Assembly: GCA_902532675.1 (NCBI GenBank)
Contig: CACAIY010000003.1
Location: 36,321 to 100,320, forward strand
Length of the DNA: 64,000 nt
Direction: 5' to 3'
Origin: an uncultured SAR86 cluster bacterium
Lineage (GTDB): Bacteria > Pseudomonadota > Gammaproteobacteria > Magnimaribacterales > Magnimaribacteraceae
Shown: positions 58,746-64,000 of the stretch, piece by piece
Layout of the letters: each line of letters begins with the position of its first letter
Position numbering within the stretch: the stretch's first letter is position 1
Notes under the pieces: model-generated
The model's database searches: none
Told to the model about the DNA's origin: nothing
Seen by the model: the letters and a program-made list of their open reading frames with translations, nothing else
Program-made: the position numbers and the translations under genes

Positions 58746-58767
58746 GGCAATACATAGGCAATACATA
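58746..58767 (+). repeat. Perfect 11-bp tandem repeat GGCAATACATA x2
   Basis: Read directly: ATTGGCAATACATAGGCAATACATAGAT. Confidence 0.85.
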
Positions 58768-58875
58768 GATTTGTATAGGGAGTCATTAGTTTATTGTTCA
58801 AAGTAAGATCACAAATAAAAATGAGACACTTTGTTGAAAATCATATAAGGTAGATTAAATTTTCTGGAGCAAGTC

Positions 58876-59949
58876 ATGACAAAAAATTTAGTCATTATTT
58901 TACTCTCTTCAATAATAATTTCTGCGTGCGGAGGAGGGGGTGGTGGAAGCTCATCAACACCTATAGTAAATTCAGGTTCAGGTTCTGGATCTACTTCAAC
59001 TCCAACTTATTCTTATGACGAGGTGAGTGCTAATTATAATGGAAAATCTTGGGATACTTTTTCTCAAATGAGAAGAGCTATGTCAGGCGGTATAGCAACA
59101 GGTTTTTCTGGTTTTTCAGATCATCCTTCAAATATATCTATTACGGAATATTCTAATTATATAGAAATTGTTCTCGAAGGATCCACAAACGGACTTGAAG
59201 AATCTTTTAGCTATGATTTCAATCTCACTGATACCAATACATCCGGTGACCCTTTATACAATGCAGATAATCAGGTGGTAGCTTATTTATTTACTACAAA
59301 TTTTAGTAATGCAACTCTGTATGGGTTTGTATTTGATACTGATGCTTTGTCATCCAACGCTGGTATTGATTATACGAATGTAGGTTTTTTAGATTTTGTA
59401 TTTTCTGATGGTTCAAGAGATACCTTTGCATTCAATTATGGCGATCTAACAGATTCTGGTGATATGCCAACCTCTGGAACTGCCTCTTATGAACTAGGTT
59501 CGTACATGATTTTTAATGCTTTTGTGCAAGGAGATGGTCGTTACAGTTCAAGCGATGATATATCTCTTGTTTCTCAAGGTGAAGGGGCACTAACTGCTAA
59601 CTTTGGAACAAATATGATTGATGGTTCGATTAACTTCACCAGATACTATTCTTACTATGATTTTTTGTACTACGGAGCAGATGCTCAATCCCAGATCCTT
59701 AATGTACCCTCAACTCAATTAACTATGTCAGGTTCTATGTCCTCTTCAAGCTTCACAGGAAGCGCTATTCTACAAGATGGATCAGATCTATACGGACAAG
59801 GGGTTTTTCAAGGTAGCTTTTTTGGCCCTAATGCTGATGAAGTTTCTGGTACCTTCCTGGTTGCAAAAGATCAAGATCAAGATAACTCTGGCGCTGACTG
59901 GTGGGATGTTGTAGGGACTTTTATAGGTTGCAAAACACCAGCTTGTTAA
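58876..59949 (+). CDS. Gly-rich lipoprotein with TbpB-like C-terminal beta-barrel domain (candidate Slam-dependent surface lipoprotein)
   Basis: Lipobox IISACGGGGGGSSS; C-terminal GQGVFQGSFFGPNADEVSGTFLVAKD resembles the TbpB barrel GxFyGpxAxExgGtF signature. Confidence 0.8.
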   Translation: MTKNLVIILLSSIIISACGGGGGGSSSTPIVNSGSGSGSTSTPTYSYDEVSANYNGKSWDTFSQMRRAMSGGIATGFSGFSDHPSNISITEYSNYIEIVLEGSTNGLEESFSYDFNLTDTNTSGDPLYNADNQVVAYLFTTNFSNATLYGFVFDTDALSSNAGIDYTNVGFLDFVFSDGSRDTFAFNYGDLTDSGDMPTSGTASYELGSYMIFNAFVQGDGRYSSSDDISLVSQGEGALTANFGTNMIDGSINFTRYYSYYDFLYYGADAQSQILNVPSTQLTMSGSMSSSSFTGSAILQDGSDLYGQGVFQGSFFGPNADEVSGTFLVAKDQDQDNSGADWWDVVGTFIGCKTPAC

Positions 59950-61196
59950 AATACTTTTCTTTTTTCTTAATTTGCTTTTATACGAACTTTTTCTTTACAA
60001 AAGAGATTCTTTATAAAGAAAAATTTTATAAGTCGCCTGATGATCTAGCTTCTTATTTATATCTTTCAAGAGACTTTGAGGATCTTTTTACCATTACACT
60101 CGAAGGTATTAATAACAAACAGAATTGCGAATTCAGAATACCTTTTGTTGAAAAATCTATTAGGGCTTCTTTCCAGAAAAAAAATAAGCAATTTACTGAA
60201 TTTCTTTATCAATCTGTAAGAGATTGTAAGGTCAATTATCCAATTGAAGAGACCTATCTTAAATATTTAATTGAAGAAAAGAAATTTGATGAAGCTATTG
60301 CTTTACGGAATAAGATTGGCGATAAAAGTTTTTATTTTAGGTTTCTTGAAGAAAGACTATTTATAAATTCAAGAAGATTGAGGCACGATCAAAATTTCTT
60401 TGTATCTCTTATGCAAAACTCTAATGTGAATAGTGGTTTTTCAGCAGATACCGTAAATCTTTATGGTATTCCTTTTGAAGTTTCAGACGAATCTGCTCCA
60501 AAAAAAGGTATTGGAGTTAAGTATGTTTATAAAGGTCAATCTTACGGTTATCTTAATGCTTCCTCTCAATTAAGAGTAAATACTTATTTATCTTACGAAG
60601 ATTATGAAGGAATAGAATCAGATAAATTAACTCCTTTTATATCCTCTGAGTTGGTGTTCAATAAGAATAATATGTTTGCCTTGGGTCTAGGTATCACAAG
60701 CTTTTCGGACCGCACTATTTATGAAACTCAAACTATTTCATACATGAGAAGGTTTCACCAATCCAATATCATTGATACTTTGAAGCTATCGTTGGGGAAT
60801 GTAAGGAGCCCAATAAACGAGATTAATAGCTCGATTTATAAAAATTTAGGCTTTCAAAAGAACTTAAATAACTTCTACCTTAATTTGGGCTACACTAAAA
60901 ATGATACTGCATTTGGTTTTTCTTCTTATAAAGAGATGGACTTCAAAATTGCTAAAACCTTTACTTTCAACTGGTTAAACATAAAACCTTTCTATCAATT
61001 CAAAAAAAGAAACTATGAATCAATTTGGAGTATTTATGGAAAGAGGAGGACATTTGTTCAAAACTATTTAGGTTTAGAGTTTTTTAATAAAGATAAACTG
61101 GGCTTAACAATCTCCAAATCTAATAATAGTTCTAATATTCCCATTTATGATAATGATGTTGATATGGTAGAACTTAGATTTAATATAGACATTTAA
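59943..61196 (+). CDS. Slam (DUF560)-like outer-membrane translocon
   Basis: Signal-peptide-like N-terminus (LLKYFSFFLICFYTNFFF), helical repeat segment, then SNVNSGFSADTVNLYGIPFEVSDESAPKKGIGVKYVY and a beta-barrel ending NSSNIPIYDNDVDMVELRFNIDI. TTG 59943 proposed as start; track uses GTG 59901. Confidence 0.75.
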   Translation: MLKYFSFFLICFYTNFFFTKEILYKEKFYKSPDDLASYLYLSRDFEDLFTITLEGINNKQNCEFRIPFVEKSIRASFQKKNKQFTEFLYQSVRDCKVNYPIEETYLKYLIEEKKFDEAIALRNKIGDKSFYFRFLEERLFINSRRLRHDQNFFVSLMQNSNVNSGFSADTVNLYGIPFEVSDESAPKKGIGVKYVYKGQSYGYLNASSQLRVNTYLSYEDYEGIESDKLTPFISSELVFNKNNMFALGLGITSFSDRTIYETQTISYMRRFHQSNIIDTLKLSLGNVRSPINEINSSIYKNLGFQKNLNNFYLNLGYTKNDTAFGFSSYKEMDFKIAKTFTFNWLNIKPFYQFKKRNYESIWSIYGKRRTFVQNYLGLEFFNKDKLGLTISKSNNSSNIPIYDNDVDMVELRFNIDI

Positions 61197-61264
61197 TCCC
61201 TTTTCGTCCTTAGAAAAACGAATGACTTTATTAAAGTTGAATAATATAATCGCACGCCACTTTA

Positions 61265-61340
61265 GGGCGATTAACTCAATTGGTAGAGTGCCACCTTTAC
61301 ACGGTGGAAGTTACAGGTTCAAGTCCTGTATCGCCCACCA
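61265..61340 (+). tRNA. tRNA-Val(TAC)
   Basis: Acceptor GGGCGAT/ATCGCCC, anticodon stem CCACC-TTTACAC-GGTGG, T-arm CAGGTTCAAGTCCTG, encoded CCA. Confidence 0.95.
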
Positions 61341-61431
61341 TTCAAAATCCCTTTAAATCAGCTTCCTGAATAATTCTGTATTTGCATCTTCATACGAGTT
61401 AAAGTGGATGAAGTATAGATAAATTAACTTC

Positions 61432-62238
61432 ATGAGTACTTGGTCAGCAACAGCATTAAATACAGCACCTGATTCAGAAAACAGAATTCACGGAGACGAA
61501 CTCGCAAAGGAATATGGTTTTGAGGGAGGGTTGGTGCCAGGAGTAACTATCTCTGCCTATTTAGTTCATCCATTAATAGAGTTATGGGGTCAGGATTGGT
61601 TGGAGAGAGGTTTTGCCGACTGCAGAATTACTTCCCCTCTTTATGATAATGAGGATTTTATAGTCGAAACTAATTTCCAGGATGAGTCTAAAGCATATAC
61701 TGCACTTATTAGAAATAATGGGGTAGTTAGTGCCAATGCTGAAGTAAATATCTCTAACACTCTACCTGTTCCTCCCTTGCTGAGAGGAGATAAATTTGTA
61801 TCGGAAATTTACAAAGCCCCTAACGCAACAAAAGAGGTATGGAGCTCTCTAAAATCTAATGGGTGTTTGGCATTCAACTTTAATTGGGGTGGTTCTGATC
61901 CATTGATTTATCTTAAAGATGAGAACTTATTACCTACATTGTTGCAACCAAAAGATGGAGGTTTCTCTAATCTGTGTTTCTTGTTGGGATGTTCCAATTG
62001 GATATTAGCAGGAAATGCTTACATGAATCCATGGGTTCATCTGCAAACAATTTCCCAAAATTTTAGAGCTGTTCCACTAGGCACATCTTTAATTGCTGAA
62101 ATGGAAGTAAATAATATATACGAAAAGAAAGGGCACGAGTTCATTGATGTCTTTGTTAATTTATTCGACGAAAAAGATGAATCTTGTGTGATGAGTATTA
62201 ACCTCATAGCAATTTATAAATTGAGAGGCGTTAAATGA
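61432..62238 (+). CDS. MaoC-like hot-dog fold protein
   Basis: NRIHGDELAKEYGFEGGLVPGVTISAYLVHPLIELWGQDWLERGFADCRITSPLYDNE resembles MaoC-type hot-dog domains. Confidence 0.6.
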   Translation: MSTWSATALNTAPDSENRIHGDELAKEYGFEGGLVPGVTISAYLVHPLIELWGQDWLERGFADCRITSPLYDNEDFIVETNFQDESKAYTALIRNNGVVSANAEVNISNTLPVPPLLRGDKFVSEIYKAPNATKEVWSSLKSNGCLAFNFNWGGSDPLIYLKDENLLPTLLQPKDGGFSNLCFLLGCSNWILAGNAYMNPWVHLQTISQNFRAVPLGTSLIAEMEVNNIYEKKGHEFIDVFVNLFDEKDESCVMSINLIAIYKLRGVK

Positions 62239-62690
62239 AAAAATTATGGATATTTGTTCTTATCTTTAGCTCATATGGTTCTTGGGCTTCTTCGTTAACT
62301 GAAGAAAAGGCTATTTCAAAGCTCAATCAATTCTTTGAGCTTTTAGATCTTGAAGTTTATCAAAAAGAGAATATTTCTAAGATTCTAACTAATGACTTCC
62401 ACATATTTGAAATGGGCAAAGCTTGGAATATGGATGAATTTGATGAATTTATCCAAGAAGCATCCAAGACCACCATTTCAACTGATTGGTATTTATCAAA
62501 TTACGTTGTATCACTAGATGAAAATTCTGTACATATTTCCTATGTAAATGATGGAGTGTTTAAAACAACAGATAATGAATTAGTTATATCTAATTGGCTT
62601 GAAAGTGTTTATTTAGTCAAGGAGGGTGGGGAACTAAAACTTAAATTTCTGCAATCAGATTTAGTTAGTAGAGAAACCAAACCAAACTAA
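62235..62690 (+). CDS. Secreted NTF2-like protein
   Basis: Signal peptide MKKLWIFVLIFSSYGSWASS; ATGA overlap with the upstream gene. Confidence 0.6.
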   Translation: MKKLWIFVLIFSSYGSWASSLTEEKAISKLNQFFELLDLEVYQKENISKILTNDFHIFEMGKAWNMDEFDEFIQEASKTTISTDWYLSNYVVSLDENSVHISYVNDGVFKTTDNELVISNWLESVYLVKEGGELKLKFLQSDLVSRETKPN

Positions 62691-62691
62691 A

Positions 62692-63171
62692 ATGAACAAG
62701 AAGTTTAAGGAATGTTTAACAGAGGTTTATCTAGGAGAACAAGCTGGTGAAATGATATTCGAGTCTTTGCTTGCAACGGCTCAAGACGACGACCAACGTT
62801 ATATATTTAGCAATATGCTTCAATTTGAAACGGAAGGAAAAACAATAATGAGACCTTTGCTTATAAAGTTAGGTTTACCAATTGAAGAGAATAAAGCTTT
62901 AAGAAATCAAGGGCTCGAGATAGCTGATAGTTTCAAGGAGATGTCATTTAAAGAACAATTTGAGAACATATATCAATCTGTAAAAAACTATTATCTTCCG
63001 CGGTATGAAGAATTATCAACACTAGTAGATGAAGAAGATTCGGAAGCATTTAACGTAGCTAATTTTATGGGAGAGCACGAACGTTCTATCTTGTTGGCAG
63101 CTGATAATATAATTAAGGACATACAAGACCCTGTTAAGCCAATAAGAGACCTTCTTAAATTTCCAATATGA
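62692..63171 (+). CDS. Ferritin-like all-helical protein, unknown function
   Basis: EVYLGEQAGEMIFESLLA ... MLQFETEGKTIMRPLL ... NFMGEHERSILLAADNII: helical with regularly placed Glu/His residues. Confidence 0.5.
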   Translation: MNKKFKECLTEVYLGEQAGEMIFESLLATAQDDDQRYIFSNMLQFETEGKTIMRPLLIKLGLPIEENKALRNQGLEIADSFKEMSFKEQFENIYQSVKNYYLPRYEELSTLVDEEDSEAFNVANFMGEHERSILLAADNIIKDIQDPVKPIRDLLKFPI

Positions 63172-64000
63172 CTAAAAGGTTTACTGATGCTCATGTTGAT
63201 ACATGGCGAAAAGAAGGAGCAGTTGTGGTTCCTAAATTTTTTAATGACAAGGAAATTGGAGATGTCATTCAGGATTTTGAAACGATCTTTCCAGGTCGTA
63301 AGGCCGAAGCAAAAGCTCTCAATAAAAAGAAAAAAGGAGAGTTTGGAAATAAACTACCTTTACAATTGTCAGGTGAACCGATGGGTAAAACCACAATGGA
63401 TCAGTTTAAAAATTTTGAAAATATTCCTTTTGATTGTTCCAGCTCATTAAATCTAATTGCTGTTCACCCCAGCTTAATTGAATTTGCTCGATCTGCTTTA
63501 AAGACAGATGATGTTCGAATATACCAGGCACAAGCATGGGCAAAATTCACTGGAGAAGCAGACTTTGACCAAGCGTTTCATTGTGACTTTGGTAACCATA
63601 CTCTAACAGTACCTTCCCAAGATGAATGCTTAAATTCTATTACATTTATTATTTATTTCACTGACGTTGCAGAAGCTCATGGACCAACACACTATGTGAA
63701 TCGAACAGATAGTAATGGTTTTGAAGGAATGAAGCGGTTTCTTAAAAATCGTGAAGATGTAGAACACCAAAAGGAACTTAGAAAGTTTGAAAAAAGTGCA
63801 GCAGGACCCGCTGGCACTTTGCTGGCTTATGGTATTGATGTTTTCCATCGTGGCACTAACCTGACTCAACCAAATGGTTATCGATATGCCATGACTTCAT
63901 GTTTTAAAAAGGCAGGCAATGACTCCATTGGATATACTTCATGGCCTTGGCATTTTACTAAACCATGGCAAAACATTTTTGAACATGCCACCCCTGATCA
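63168..64000 (+). CDS. Phytanoyl-CoA dioxygenase family protein (partial, runs off the window)
   Basis: ATG 63168 overlapping the upstream stop (ATGA); MTKRFTDAHVDTWRKEGAVVVPKFFNDKEI; AFHCDFGNHTL HxD motif; FHRGTNLTQPNGYRYAMTSCF. Confidence 0.88.
   Translation, partial: MTKRFTDAHVDTWRKEGAVVVPKFFNDKEIGDVIQDFETIFPGRKAEAKALNKKKKGEFGNKLPLQLSGEPMGKTTMDQFKNFENIPFDCSSSLNLIAVHPSLIEFARSALKTDDVRIYQAQAWAKFTGEADFDQAFHCDFGNHTLTVPSQDECLNSITFIIYFTDVAEAHGPTHYVNRTDSNGFEGMKRFLKNREDVEHQKELRKFEKSAAGPAGTLLAYGIDVFHRGTNLTQPNGYRYAMTSCFKKAGNDSIGYTSWPWHFTKPWQNIFEHATPD

Noticed and set aside
58654-58875. Integrase remnant between tRNA relic and lipoprotein
   Set aside because: No recognisable tyrosine recombinase coding sequence on either strand; only repeats remain.
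63187-63450. Plus ORF of 87 aa in the track
   Set aside because: Out of frame within the PhyH gene that starts at 63168 and runs off the window.
63630-63869. Minus ORF of 79 aa
   Set aside because: Antisense to the same PhyH gene.

Overview
The window is an AT-rich, densely packed bacterial chromosome segment. Gene content points to a streamlined marine gammaproteobacterium, possibly SAR86-like (inference from gene families only): many acyl-CoA dehydrogenases, phytanoyl-CoA dioxygenases and a TonB receptor. The core part (about 9-38 kb) carries housekeeping genes: CBS/CGL transsulfuration, pyrB, dsbD-like, yqgE, recX, dnaX, recR, dcd, purN, purM, hda-like, sppA, xseA. From about 39 to 57.5 kb lies a catabolic block. 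It has an Atu/Liu-type acyl-CoA carboxylase operon, then a Baeyer-Villiger-like monooxygenase, MFS transporter, amidohydrolases, tandem cupin, TonB receptor, VOC, SnoaL-like, a frameshifted Rieske oxygenase and an SDR. The most notable accessory unit is 58.6-61.3 kb. There, a truncated copy of a tRNA-Val(TAC) gene and the intact gene bracket a two-gene cassette: a TbpB-like Gly-rich lipoprotein plus a Slam/DUF560-like outer-membrane barrel, i.e. a candidate type XI secretion pair. Other points worth checking are an A9 slippery run in dnaX with immediate stops in both alternative frames, an MsrA-thioredoxin-MsrB fusion, a BVMO fingerprint with His replaced by Ser, divergent genes whose start codons overlap in CATG, and recurrent shared-stop convergent overlaps. 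No rRNA, CRISPR array, transposase or integrase was recognised.
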